Assembly (NCBI GenBank): GCA_021732415.1
Contig: JAKFVC010000013.1
Span: 1-64,000, forward strand
DNA: 64,000 nt
Reading direction: 5' to 3'
From: Planctomycetaceae bacterium
Lineage (GTDB): Bacteria; Planctomycetota; Planctomycetia; Planctomycetales; Planctomycetaceae
Shown: positions 43,202 to 52,600 of the stretch, one piece after another
Position numbering within the stretch: the first letter of the stretch is position 1
How the letters are laid out: every line of letters begins with the position of its first letter
Made by a program: the position numbers and the translations under genes
Notes under the pieces: model-generated
Databases searched by the model: none
What the model saw: only the letters and a program-made list of their open reading frames with translations
Told to the model about the DNA's origin: nothing

Positions 43202-43287
43202 CCCGCAACTGCCGTCACCTTTTTGAGGTGTCTTGCCCGCAACTCGCGTCACCTATTTCGCCTCAACACCCGCAACTCGCGTCACCT
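43202..43287. repeat. three iterons, candidate oriV
   Basis: CCCGCAACTNGCGTCACCT-like 19-mers start at 43202 (CCCGCAACTGCCGTCACCT), 43236 and 43269 (the last two identical, CCCGCAACTCGCGTCACCT). Spacing of 34 and 33 bp is about three helical turns. T-rich tracts (TTTTTG, TATTTC, TTTTTTT) follow the repeats. Directly downstream of repA, this is a likely replication origin. Confidence 0.75.
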
Positions 43288-43689
43288 TTTTTTATGAGCG
43301 GACTCGCTCCAATTGCCCGTGGGAACGGTCAATCATGCGAGAATCACGAGATTTCTAATGTCCGCGCTTTACGCCAAAGTATTGTTCTAAGAATATTGAA
43401 AACAAAGGGGAGCGGGCGATGCCCGCTTGCTTGTCAGAAATTCGAAAACGCCACAAGAGGGGACCGACGGAGCGGTCCCCGACGATCCATGCGAGAGACA
43501 GGCGGAGCCGGACAATGCCGGACCGACTTTCGGGACAGCATTTGATTTCTCAATGGTAATAATCCGCTGCCGCACGTGAGAAGTTTCCCGGCGGGTGGAC
43601 AGACGGCGGATTTCATGGCTAAATAGATAAATCGGCTGTTTCCGACAACAAGTTTGCTCACCGATCCATCGGCGTGATAGAATGTCGTC
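43288..43689. other. gap with two small hairpins
   Basis: No convincing gene. GCGGGCGATGCCCGC (43412-43426) and GGGGACCG/CGGTCCCC (43459-43480) are small hairpins. The segment probably contains the rest of the origin and the promoter of the toxin-antitoxin pair. Confidence 0.45.
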
Positions 43690-43971
43690 ATGGAATCACT
43701 CATCCGAAACGTTGGCGATATCGATGCTCATGACCGGCAGGCACTGGAACATGTACTGGGCCAAACTCTGCGCGAAAACCAGCAGCTCGTGATTCACATC
43801 GTCAATCTAAATGTTGATGTTGAAACTGCCACAACAGAGTCTGAGCAGCAGGGGACTAAGCCCCAATTGCCGGATTGGTGCAATGTCTATGAGGGTATGT
43901 CCGAAGCAGAAGTTGAGGACTTGGAAGGCACGATCCTGACCAGAGCCGATCTCAGTCGCACCGCTGAGTAA
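43690..43971 (+). CDS. putative antitoxin of PIN toxin
   Basis: Protein of 93 residues beginning MESLIRNVGDIDAHDRQALEHVLGQ with a C-terminal LPDWCNVYEGMSEAEVEDLE. Two bp separate its stop from the PIN-domain toxin gene, the typical order antitoxin first. The DNA-binding class is not evident. Confidence 0.7.
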   Translation: MESLIRNVGDIDAHDRQALEHVLGQTLRENQQLVIHIVNLNVDVETATTESEQQGTKPQLPDWCNVYEGMSEAEVEDLEGTILTRADLSRTAE

Positions 43972-43973
43972 CT

Positions 43974-44384
43974 ATGACTCCAACTCTCCTCGATACCGAT
44001 TTGTTGAACGAAGTTCTCAAGCAAAAAAACGCGAACGTCATCCAACACGCCGCGACCTATCTCACCCAACATGGGCAATTCTCGATTTCGTCTATCACAA
44101 GGTACGAGATCCTCCGCGGATTGAAGGAGAAGAAAGCCACATCCCAACAGAATCGTTTCGAGGCGTTCTGCAGAAATACGGAGATTCTTCCCGTTTTGAA
44201 TGAAATTTTGGACCGAACCGCCGACCTGTGGGAAATTGGTCGTCAGCAAGGCATGCAGCCGAAGGATGCTGATTTAATTATCGCCGCCACGGCGTTACAT
44301 CATGGTCGAACGCTTGTGACGGGTAACACGGCCCATTTTTCCTGGATCCCAGGGCTCAAACTTGAGAACTGGCGGAATTCGTGA
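43974..44384 (+). CDS. vapC: VapC-like PIN-domain toxin
   Basis: PIN-domain RNase of 136 residues: LLDTDLLNEVL (acidic Asp7/Asp9), SITRYEILRGL (Glu45), and KDADLIIAATALHHGRTLVTGNTAHF with the distal aspartates. VapC toxins cleave tRNA or rRNA and are neutralised by the upstream gene product. Such modules stabilise plasmids and integrated elements, which fits its place beside repA and the iterons. Confidence 0.88.
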   Translation: MTPTLLDTDLLNEVLKQKNANVIQHAATYLTQHGQFSISSITRYEILRGLKEKKATSQQNRFEAFCRNTEILPVLNEILDRTADLWEIGRQQGMQPKDADLIIAATALHHGRTLVTGNTAHFSWIPGLKLENWRNS

Positions 44385-44942
44385 TGCGAAAGTGAGTATC
44401 GAACGCCTTCGCTAATCTCAATCTGTCATAGACTTGCGGCGTCCTAATGGGCTTTGAAATTGATGCCCATCGCAATGTAGTTTGCCCGCTTCAAACTACG
44501 CCAAGGGAGCGCCTCACGTTCGCCTGCAGTGGCGATCGAGCGGCGAACCAGTGGCGATCGGAGATCGACCGTTCTGGTGGCTTCTGAAAGCCACGGAAGT
44601 GCCATGTCATCATGGAGACCATGTCGCGCCCTTCGCCGCGACCCCCGCCGGGGGACGACACGCTGGCACCTCACTACTTCGGTGACTGACGCGGCGCCCC
44701 GGCGGGGGTCGCGACCAGCGATCGCTGGCCCACGACATGGCTCCTGCACCATACGCCCGGCGGCGTCGCGACCGCAGAGCGGATCTATGCTGCCGCTGAG
44801 TTGTCGTCCGCCGAATCCAAACTCACTGCGGGCGTCCGGTGTGTCCGTGCCCGGAGGCACGGCGGACGCCCGCTCCATGCTGAGGCGGCCGAAGCCGCTC
44901 CCGGCCTTCGCCTTTCATAAGCTGCGTGGAATATCGACAGTC
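44385..44942. other. GC-rich gap with nested palindromes
   Basis: About 560 bp without a believable gene. CGCGACCCCCGCCGGGG (44637-44653) pairs exactly with 44697-44713 across a 43-base loop. A second palindrome has arms GCGGGCGTCCG (44828-44838) and its complement (44863-44873). The base composition is richer in GC than the genes around it, which suggests an inserted REP-like element. Confidence 0.55.
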
Positions 44943-46202
44943 TTATTCCGCGACCCCCGATTCGCGTGCGATAGGGGAGCAGAGCACCCGCTCCCATTCA
45001 TCCCGCGTCAGTGATTCCGGCTGGCGGACCTTGAAGGCCCCGCCGTGCATGGATTCGGACCAGCCCAAGCGGACATCAAGTCCCCGTTGCAGAAACTGCC
45101 AGGCCGCTTCCTTCGCGCCTTCGTCTCCTGCGTCGTCCGCATCGAACAGTATCGTGACCTTTCCGGCGGCGAGGAGTTTTGCCCAGCGTTCAACTTTCGC
45201 GAGCTGTCCAGCGGTGATCTTGTTCGACATGATGCCAACCGCTGGAATCCCAAGGGCATCCAATCCAATCACATCATTGAATCCCTCGACGACAATAATG
45301 CCGTAGCACGAAAGTGTTTCGCGATAACCGGGCTCCCTCAAGCGGGACGACTGCTGCCCGAAGAGTTCCAAACCACGATGAAATCCAACAGGAAAACGGT
45401 GTTTCGCCGGTTGCTTTTCCTTGGTTCGCTGCTCCGGCGGGAGTTGATTGAAGGCTTGATCCTTCATTTCAAACTGCGGATCGCGTGCCACCCAGGCCAG
45501 CAACTGTCCGTCCTCCGAGAGAACGGGATACATCAATTGCCCACGGAGCGACCAGGCTCGCTTGTCCCCGCCACCGTCAGCCGGGAGGACGCCGACTCGC
45601 CATTTCTGCATCGATGCGAGAGAAAGGCAGGGGTGACGACGGACGTAGATTGCGGCGGCCGGCGGCATGTGCGCGACATCCGTCACAAACTTCTCGTCGA
45701 GCGTTGCGAGTTCCCGTGCCTTCTCATTTTCGCTGTCCACGAGCGGGGTATTGCGGGATGGCTCAGAAGGCTGTGGCGAACCAACCGGCTTTTCGGTATC
45801 TGTTGGTGTGCTGGATGGGGGAGCAACAATGCCCGCCAGCCGTTCCCGAGCACGCTTGAATTCCATTCCCTTGAGGCGGCCACCGGTTGGCAGCGTACTG
45901 GTCAGCCAGCCGTGCATCAGCGTCAGCAGATTGCCCCGTACCTGGCAGCCGTAGGCATGGCAGCAGAAAACTTTCTGCGGATTCCCGGTGTCCACCGAAA
46001 TTTCGCGTTTCCCGACATGGTCGCCGGGACATCCGAACGGACAGTCGAGCCGGACCTGCTTGCCGCTACCGTGGACATCAAGTTGGACACCGCACTTTGC
46101 AGCGGCTTCCGGGAGAGTGAGCTGCGCCTGCAGGTCATCCACGCTGATGTAACGGCCCTCATTCATCGCATTGATCAGTAGCGGCTTGAATGGTACGCTC
46201 AT
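44943..46202 (-). CDS. CHC2/Toprim primase-like protein
   Basis: Protein of 419 residues. The N-terminal zinc-binding part (LTLPEAAAKCGVQL, LDCPFGCPGDH, VFCCHAYGCQ) resembles the CHC2 finger of primases, and the C-terminal half has a Toprim pattern: GIIVVEGFNDVIGLDALGIPAVG and VTILFDADDAGDEGAKEAAW. It would prime DNA synthesis of the element. The start at 46202 is divergent from and overlaps the next gene's region; MNEGRYISV at 46166 is an alternative. Confidence 0.8.
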   Translation of the reverse strand: MSVPFKPLLINAMNEGRYISVDDLQAQLTLPEAAAKCGVQLDVHGSGKQVRLDCPFGCPGDHVGKREISVDTGNPQKVFCCHAYGCQVRGNLLTLMHGWLTSTLPTGGRLKGMEFKRARERLAGIVAPPSSTPTDTEKPVGSPQPSEPSRNTPLVDSENEKARELATLDEKFVTDVAHMPPAAAIYVRRHPCLSLASMQKWRVGVLPADGGGDKRAWSLRGQLMYPVLSEDGQLLAWVARDPQFEMKDQAFNQLPPEQRTKEKQPAKHRFPVGFHRGLELFGQQSSRLREPGYRETLSCYGIIVVEGFNDVIGLDALGIPAVGIMSNKITAGQLAKVERWAKLLAAGKVTILFDADDAGDEGAKEAAWQFLQRGLDVRLGWSESMHGGAFKVRQPESLTRDEWERVLCSPIARESGVAE

Positions 46203-46212
46203 GCACCGGCAG

Positions 46213-47121
46213 ATGGCAAATACAGTAACTCTGTCGGCGCGAGATTTCTCGCTGTTGCGTCTCCTCAGTTGGACGCCTGCGACGGCGTCACTCCTGCGTC
46301 GGGCAAGTCCATCATTTGAGGGTGAGCCGTTCATCGACGAACGGCGGATGCGGGAGCGATTGCAGGCGTTGCGCAAAGGTGGGCTGGTCGATTCGTGGTC
46401 CACCGCCCACGCCGGTGGGGGATTGCAGAATTACTACAAGCTGACCCCGCTCGGCTTCGAGCGGCTCTATGGCCCCGAGGCTCAGAAACCACCCCGAACA
46501 TTTTTTTTTGAAATCTCCCCTTCGCTTTTTGAGCACACAATGCAGCTGGCGGAAGTAATCGTCGAGATGGTTAGATCAGCTCATTCCGGCCGAGTGAAAA
46601 TCCAGCGATTTTTCCGAGAGAACGAATTGACGTTTTCGGTCGGCAGCGATCATGTGCAGCCAGATTGCTTCGTCCGCTTCGTGTTCGGCGGCAAGCCGTT
46701 CAACGTGGCATTCGAGATTGACCAAGGTACAGAATCCGTCGACTCGAATGCCGAAAATAGTATCCGGACAAAGCTGCGAATCTACGATGCATACCAGGAC
46801 ACGTTGCTCAAGGAATGGATCGCATCAGCCAAGACCTGGGAGCGACCGCGATTTCGCTTGGCATTTCTCACCACTTCCATCGACCGAGCCCATCACATCC
46901 TGACCACTGCAGCACGCATAACGTGCAATGACAAGCGCCGCCTGGCATTAGCTGCGACGCAGGATTCTTTTCTCGGGGAGTCGGATCCGTTGCGGTCGCC
47001 GATCTTTCTCGATCACGCGGGACAATGGCAATCACTCATAGACCTGCATCCCACCTCGTTACATCGCAAGGATCCTGTTCGACTGAAACCGCTCGTGGTC
47101 GGCTCAACAACGATCTGGTAG
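46213..47121 (+). CDS. replication-relaxation family protein
   Basis: Protein of 302 residues with the winged-helix pattern of this family: VTLSARDFSLLRLLSWTPATASLLRRA, RMRERLQALRKGGLVDSWS, YYKLTPLGFERLYG, then the conserved second half VQPDCFVRFVFGGKPFNVAFEIDQGTESVD. A start at 46201 adds four residues. It is divergent from the primase gene. A shorter relative lies at 28071, so the element has two. Confidence 0.75.
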   Translation: MANTVTLSARDFSLLRLLSWTPATASLLRRASPSFEGEPFIDERRMRERLQALRKGGLVDSWSTAHAGGGLQNYYKLTPLGFERLYGPEAQKPPRTFFFEISPSLFEHTMQLAEVIVEMVRSAHSGRVKIQRFFRENELTFSVGSDHVQPDCFVRFVFGGKPFNVAFEIDQGTESVDSNAENSIRTKLRIYDAYQDTLLKEWIASAKTWERPRFRLAFLTTSIDRAHHILTTAARITCNDKRRLALAATQDSFLGESDPLRSPIFLDHAGQWQSLIDLHPTSLHRKDPVRLKPLVVGSTTIW

Positions 47122-47338
47122 TATGACCCCCACGCCCGGACGCCAGTGGGCAGACCCGGCTACTATCCCGAGTCCCTCCACCACTCGCGGTCGAGGAGCG
47201 ACGCCCACAGAATCGAAACGCGGCGGAACCGCCTCGGGAGAGGGACACACATCTCGACTGGGGCGGTTTGTTGAAGGTTGCGGATGTCGTACGAATTACC
47301 GCTCCATAATCCCCCCTCCATCAATGCAGGGCCCAACC

Positions 47339-49417
47339 ATGAATATGTTTGGTTTCGCCAGAGTGACAGTCGCATCTCCGCTCTGTGCAGTAGGTAATCC
47401 CGAAAAGAACGCCGACGCGATTATTGACGTTCTCAAGGCTCTGCCGGATAGTGATGTCGTGATCTTCCCGGAATTGTGCGTGTCGGGATACACGTGCGCC
47501 GATCTATTTCGGCAACGGTTGCTTCTGGATAAGGTGGAAGCCGCCGTTGTACAAATTGCGAAGGCTATGGGTGTCCGAAACCAACTCATTTTTGTAGGTG
47601 CTCCGGTTCCTGTGGGAGCCCAACTATACAACTGCGCTGTTGCTCTCCATGACGGCATAATTGTCGGTATTGTTCCGAAACAAAACATTCCCAATCATAA
47701 TGAGTTCTACGAAGCTCGTTGGTTCCGAGCTGCCGATGGCAATGAACCGAAAGCCGTCGAGTATGCCAACCGGTCGACGCCGTTCGGAATCGATCTCTTA
47801 TTTTCCGATACAAATGGAATGCGGGTTCATGCTGAACTCTGCGAAGATTTATGGGTGCCGATTCCCCCCAGCTCGTATGCGGCGATTATGGGGGCCACGA
47901 TCCTTGTAAATCTTTCAGCCTCCAATGAAACCGTGGGAAAGAGTGAGTATCGTTCTGCCCTGATCAAGAATCAGTCGGCGCGATGTGTCGCTGCGTATGC
48001 GTATGCGTCTGCAGGGCCAACCGAGAGTACAACCGATCTTGTGTTCGGAGGACATTGCCTAATTGCGGAAAACGGAGAGCTCCTCACGGAATCCGCCAGA
48101 GTCGGTGATGGAACCAACCTGATTCGTCGGGCGGAATGGGCCACCGCAGATGTGGACATCGAAAAGCTTCAAACGGAACGTCGATCTCTTACGAGTTTTG
48201 GTGAGTCTCGTCGCAGTATTTCCCGCCAGTTTCGCTGCATAGACTTTTCGTCCGCTAATGAGCCTAATCGACAAAAAGGATTACGCCGTAAAGTAAATGG
48301 CGCACCGTTTGTCCCCAAGGAAAAACACTCCCTGCACCAGCGATCGGCTGAAATTATTGGCATCCAGGTTGCCGGATTGAGCAAGCGCGTCGAGATGCTA
48401 CCGTCGAAGAAAGCATACATCGGAATCTCCGGTGGTTTGGACTCGACGTTAGCCCTGCTGATTGGTGTGGAAGCCTACCGAAGCCTGGGGTTGTCTCCGC
48501 ACCATATTACCGGCATTACGATGCCCGGTTTTGGCACGACTAGCGGCACAAAGAACAATGCTTTGAAACTGATGGAATTGCTGGGGATCCAGAGCAAAAA
48601 TATCGACATCCGGGACAGTTGCCTTGAAACCTTCAAGACACTGCGGCACGATCCTTTTGGGATTGGATTGTATGATTCGAACGTGGGCTCAGACAAGTAC
48701 GATGTGCAGCGACTAGCAAATGCCCTCGAACAGTTGCTACCAGAGCAGTTCGAAAGAGGTGATCTCGTTTTCGAGAATGTCCAGGCTCGGACGCGGACTA
48801 TGCTGTTAATGTCACACGGGTTCGTTCTGGGCACAGGTGATTTGTCAGAACTGGCATTGGGTTGGTGCACCTACAATGGGGACCACATGAGCATGTACAA
48901 CGTGAATTGCTCGATTCCGAAAACACTCGTGCGTTTCATTGTGGATTATATCGCAACCTATCGCCTGAATCCCGACAGTATTCCCGATCCAACAGGTGAA
49001 CTTTACCACACGCTCAAAGATATAGTGGCCACGACAATCTCTCCGGAACTTCTGCCGCATGCAGGAGACAAGATTCAGCAAAGCACGGAAGACAAACTCG
49101 GACCATACGAGCTTCACGACTTTTTCCTATTCAATTTTTTACGGAACGGCTTCTCTCCGGAGAAGATCTTGTATCTTTCCGACTACGCCGAATTTTCAAC
49201 GCAATATTCGAGAGGTGTGCGAGAGAAAACGCTGAAGATTTTCTTGCAGCGATTCTTCAGTCAGCAATTCAAGCGATCATGCACCCCGGACGGTCCGAAA
49301 GTGGGGTCAGTCAGTCTGTCGCCACGAGGGGACTGGCGGATGCCGTCCGACGCTGACGTGAGCATCTGGCTGAATAATCAATCAGCAGCTTCCGGTTCGC
49401 CCGTGGCCGAAAACTAA
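47339..49417 (+). CDS. nadE: glutamine-dependent NAD+ synthase
   Basis: Protein of 692 residues with two domains. The N-terminal nitrilase-type glutaminase has the triad regions FPELCVSGYTCADL (Glu), GIVPKQNIPNHNEFYEARWF (Lys) and AELCEDLWVPIPPS (Cys). The C-terminal synthetase has the P-loop GISGGLDSTLALLIG, FGTTSGTKNNALKL and GTGDLSELALGWCTYNGDH. It forms NAD+ from deamido-NAD+, ATP and glutamine. The start MNMFGFARV is chosen as the family-typical opening. It is an unexpected metabolic gene among mobilisation genes. Confidence 0.92.
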   Translation: MNMFGFARVTVASPLCAVGNPEKNADAIIDVLKALPDSDVVIFPELCVSGYTCADLFRQRLLLDKVEAAVVQIAKAMGVRNQLIFVGAPVPVGAQLYNCAVALHDGIIVGIVPKQNIPNHNEFYEARWFRAADGNEPKAVEYANRSTPFGIDLLFSDTNGMRVHAELCEDLWVPIPPSSYAAIMGATILVNLSASNETVGKSEYRSALIKNQSARCVAAYAYASAGPTESTTDLVFGGHCLIAENGELLTESARVGDGTNLIRRAEWATADVDIEKLQTERRSLTSFGESRRSISRQFRCIDFSSANEPNRQKGLRRKVNGAPFVPKEKHSLHQRSAEIIGIQVAGLSKRVEMLPSKKAYIGISGGLDSTLALLIGVEAYRSLGLSPHHITGITMPGFGTTSGTKNNALKLMELLGIQSKNIDIRDSCLETFKTLRHDPFGIGLYDSNVGSDKYDVQRLANALEQLLPEQFERGDLVFENVQARTRTMLLMSHGFVLGTGDLSELALGWCTYNGDHMSMYNVNCSIPKTLVRFIVDYIATYRLNPDSIPDPTGELYHTLKDIVATTISPELLPHAGDKIQQSTEDKLGPYELHDFFLFNFLRNGFSPEKILYLSDYAEFSTQYSRGVREKTLKIFLQRFFSQQFKRSCTPDGPKVGSVSLSPRGDWRMPSDADVSIWLNNQSAASGSPVAEN

Positions 49418-49569
49418 ACATTACGGTGTTGAGCTGATCGACTTTGGGCAATCGTTCTCGGCTCAACGTCTTCGTTTAGAAATCATTGGTCAGATTGCGA
49501 TTCGTCACATTACTCGCAGATTTTGCAATGCGGTGCATCCCGCAAGTCTGCTAGTCTTTTTGGGTGCGA

Positions 49570-51828
49570 ATGCTTTTTACCACGCCGGTAACGAACGAGC
49601 GCGGCCCTAAGTTTATGGAGAAAGCTTTAGCGGCGATCCATCAGGCAATTTCGGATTCGGAAACTTTCGCGTTTGAATACGGCGAACATGAGGATCGCAC
49701 GGGACTATTCGTGGATGTTCCTGCTGAATCAGAACAGGTCGTCACGAGCCCCCTCATTGCGAATTATCCGCAGTCGGCACTGATCCCCGTTGCAGTGAGC
49801 GAGGTTCCTGATGGCTGGCGTACATGGTTGTTGAATCTCACGCTCACCCCTGATCTGTTTCCGATTCTTCGGCATTCTCAATTCGAAGACCTGGCGAATC
49901 GATCATTTGCCGATCCAATTGATGGGCTGCTGCGTGCAGCCACGTCAACGCCGACACTGCGATGCCGAATCCAGATTTCAATTGATCGCACACCGAGCCG
50001 TGCACGAATGCGTTCCTTGGAAGCAGTCCGGAAGCTCAATGGCCCGTTCCTACGTCACCATCATCGCATCGCACACTGGTATGCCGAGCACATCACCGCT
50101 CGCGGTGTTTGGCCGGTCGCGTGGGTTGTCGGTAGGTTGTTGGCGGTGGGGGAAGAGATAACCCACAACCGGGTCTTGGAAACTTCGACAAGCCGTCTAC
50201 ATGAGCGTGAAGACGATTTGCAAGCGGCGAGCGACAAGCTCTCAGGACACCTTTTCGATTGTCGTATTCGCCTGATCGTGTCGGGGCGGGAAGTCCATCG
50301 TGATGAAGCGTTAAACCGCCTGCGCGTCATGGCAGGAGCATTCGGCGCATTTTCACAGTCTAGACTCGCGACATTCCACGCGGGTTCTATTCAAGGGAAT
50401 GGAAATACCCGGACCTCCAGCACCAGTTTTCTACTCTCTCACGAGGAACTCGCGACGCTCTTTCATCCACCGACGGCATCGGTGCAGGCGGAGCGACTGC
50501 AGACGACGGCATTCACTGAATTGGAACCGCCGGCAAAGTTCCGCTCTGGAGAAGCGACGGGATCCGTCGCCCTCGGGCGCGTGCGGTTTCGCAACGACGA
50601 ACGGCTGGTCGGGATTGATCAGGAATCGCGCCGCCGCCACCTTTATATTGTCGGTGCCACCGGAGCGGGCAAATCGACACTGCTGTTGAATCTGATCCAA
50701 TCCGACATGCAAGCCGGTAGGGGGTTGACGGTATTCGACGTGCATGGCGATCTTGCCGATGCCGCCACGAGCCTAGTCCCACGTCATCGCACGAATGATG
50801 TGATTGTCTTTGATGCGGCCGGTGACAACGTCATTCCCTTTAATCCGCTCGCTTGCTCTGATCCGGCGCGAGTCGATCAAGTCACTTCAGGAGTTGTCTC
50901 GGCATTTAGAAAACTTTTCGACTCCTGGGGACCGAGACTCGAGAATCTCTTGCGATATGCGGTGTTCGCTACTGTCGAACAAGGCGGAACGCTGCTTGAT
51001 CTCCTAAAACTGCTGACAGACGACACCATCCGCGAACGCATGGTGACTCGCATTCAAGATGACGTTGTGCGGTCGTTTTGGGTCAACGAATTTGCGGGTT
51101 GGAATAACCAGTACCGGACAGAAGCAGTGTCGTCTGTCACGAATAAGGTGATGCCGTTTCTCACGAACCGCCAGTTGCGGGCTATTACGTCCGGCTCATC
51201 AAAAACGTCGCTCAACTTGCGGCAGGTGATGGACCAGGAGCAGATTCTGATCATCAACATCAGCCGCGGGCGACTCGGGCAAGACAATGCAACGCTGCTG
51301 GGCAGTTTGCTTCTCACCAGCCTGGAGCAAGCCGCGATGACCAGGGCAGAAATCCCCGAAGAGAATCGCCGAGACCATTATCTCTACCTCGACGAATTTC
51401 AGACCCTCGCGACGCCTTCAACCGGAATTATGCTCTCGGAATCCAGAAAGTATCGCCTCTGTCTGGCCTTGAGCCACCAACTCACTCGGCAGCTCGACGA
51501 CGCAACGTGGCACTCGGTCCTTGGAAACGTCGGTACTATGATCGCCTTCCGGGTTGGCTCCGAAGACGCCGACCTGCTGGCTCCTGCGTTCAGCAAATTT
51601 TCCGGTCAACTGAGGCCCGAGGACCTGACAAGCCTTCCCAACTACACGGCGTACGTGAGACTTCTTTTAGATGGAGCTCCAAGCGCCCCTTTTTCCTTGA
51701 GTACCCTTCCGCCGCCGGTCAGCGACAACCGAAGCGAAATTGTCCTCCGCACTTCGCAGCGGCGATATGGGCATACGGTAGGAGACAGTCCTAGCTCGAA
51801 TTCGCCTTCTGCAGCAGATTTTGCGTAA
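49570..51828 (+). CDS. type IV secretion coupling-type ATPase
   Basis: Protein of 752 residues. Its C-terminal half is a VirD4/TraG-like ATPase: Walker A YIVGATGAGKSTLLLNLI, FDVHGDLADAATSLVP, FNPLACSDPARVDQV, Walker B HYLYLDEFQTLATP and the glutamine of LALSHQLTRQL. The N-terminal ~330 residues may be a separate DNA- or membrane-associated domain. A GTG six bases upstream is an alternative start. It could pump the element's DNA during transfer; no relaxase or VirB genes are visible. Confidence 0.8.
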   Translation: MLFTTPVTNERGPKFMEKALAAIHQAISDSETFAFEYGEHEDRTGLFVDVPAESEQVVTSPLIANYPQSALIPVAVSEVPDGWRTWLLNLTLTPDLFPILRHSQFEDLANRSFADPIDGLLRAATSTPTLRCRIQISIDRTPSRARMRSLEAVRKLNGPFLRHHHRIAHWYAEHITARGVWPVAWVVGRLLAVGEEITHNRVLETSTSRLHEREDDLQAASDKLSGHLFDCRIRLIVSGREVHRDEALNRLRVMAGAFGAFSQSRLATFHAGSIQGNGNTRTSSTSFLLSHEELATLFHPPTASVQAERLQTTAFTELEPPAKFRSGEATGSVALGRVRFRNDERLVGIDQESRRRHLYIVGATGAGKSTLLLNLIQSDMQAGRGLTVFDVHGDLADAATSLVPRHRTNDVIVFDAAGDNVIPFNPLACSDPARVDQVTSGVVSAFRKLFDSWGPRLENLLRYAVFATVEQGGTLLDLLKLLTDDTIRERMVTRIQDDVVRSFWVNEFAGWNNQYRTEAVSSVTNKVMPFLTNRQLRAITSGSSKTSLNLRQVMDQEQILIINISRGRLGQDNATLLGSLLLTSLEQAAMTRAEIPEENRRDHYLYLDEFQTLATPSTGIMLSESRKYRLCLALSHQLTRQLDDATWHSVLGNVGTMIAFRVGSEDADLLAPAFSKFSGQLRPEDLTSLPNYTAYVRLLLDGAPSAPFSLSTLPPPVSDNRSEIVLRTSQRRYGHTVGDSPSSNSPSAADFA

Positions 51829-51954
51829 TACTTTGCTCACTGTTTGCAGCGCGGCCGAGCTCGTATCCACTCCGTTTCGATTCCTGTATTGACTGAGAGC
51901 GGGGTTGCCGATAAGAATAATTGGAAGATTAAAGTTCCCCCAATGGTTAAGTGA

Positions 51955-52446
51955 ATGCTCAAGCTGGTCTTAGTTCTGATGCTTTTGACGACGCAACTCC
52001 TTGCGGGAGCTGGCGGATCCGTCTATCTATGCATCAGCAATGACGGCTCGTTCTTTTGCATTGATCGAGGGCCTTCAACCTGTAACTGCCGTGGGAACCG
52101 GAGCACAGAAGACACTGAAGAAGATTACGGTTGCAAATGCAATTGTCATGCTCCGGAGTCGTGCGATGAATGTAATCATAGTCGGGAAGAATTGCTAACG
52201 GCATCCGGAGACCCCTCTGGTTGTACGCACATATTGCTATCCCGTGACCAGGCAGCAGTTACGGTTGCTCGAACGTCTTCCTCAATCGACGTTGACCGGA
52301 TATTTCAGCTTGTGGCCGATCTTTCGGGTATGTTGAGGATGGAAGGATCAAACGATTCTCGCCATTCTCCCCATGAGCGGTTCAGGCCGCCTACAGTTCC
52401 TTCTCAAACGATGACTGTATTGGCATGGGTCTTGATCCAGTGCTAA
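51955..52446 (+). CDS. secreted Cys-rich protein
   Basis: Protein of 163 residues with a signal peptide (MLKLVLVLMLLTTQLLAGAGG) and a cysteine-rich segment (STCNCRG, YGCKCNCHAPESCDECNHS) that could bind metal. It is directly upstream of the RND efflux operon, so a metal-buffering or sensing role is inferred. No named family is recognised. Confidence 0.65.
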   Translation: MLKLVLVLMLLTTQLLAGAGGSVYLCISNDGSFFCIDRGPSTCNCRGNRSTEDTEEDYGCKCNCHAPESCDECNHSREELLTASGDPSGCTHILLSRDQAAVTVARTSSSIDVDRIFQLVADLSGMLRMEGSNDSRHSPHERFRPPTVPSQTMTVLAWVLIQC

Positions 52447-52600
52447 GCCCCTCTCTCCACGGCGTTACTCTGCCGAGTTGATGGTCAGTTTGATCATTCT
52501 CGTGCAACATCTCTGCGCCTATTCGGATTGGTAATCCAGCATCTGAACGGTGTTGTATTGCCATAGGATTTTCACTCTATCGCTTCATTGGAGAGTTCAT

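Noticed and set aside
43202-43287. CRISPR array
   Set aside because: Only three 19-bp units with 14-15-bp spacers, no cas genes, and location right after repA; iterons fit better. No CRISPR array was seen elsewhere.
44444-44878. 144-codon minus-strand frame
   Set aside because: It is rich in Arg and Pro, crosses two palindromes and resembles no protein; it is an artefact of GC-rich repeats.
24000-52000. Complete conjugation system
   Set aside because: No relaxase, VirB4 or other mating-pair genes were recognised; only coupling-type ATPases and replication-relaxation proteins. At most mobilisation can be proposed.
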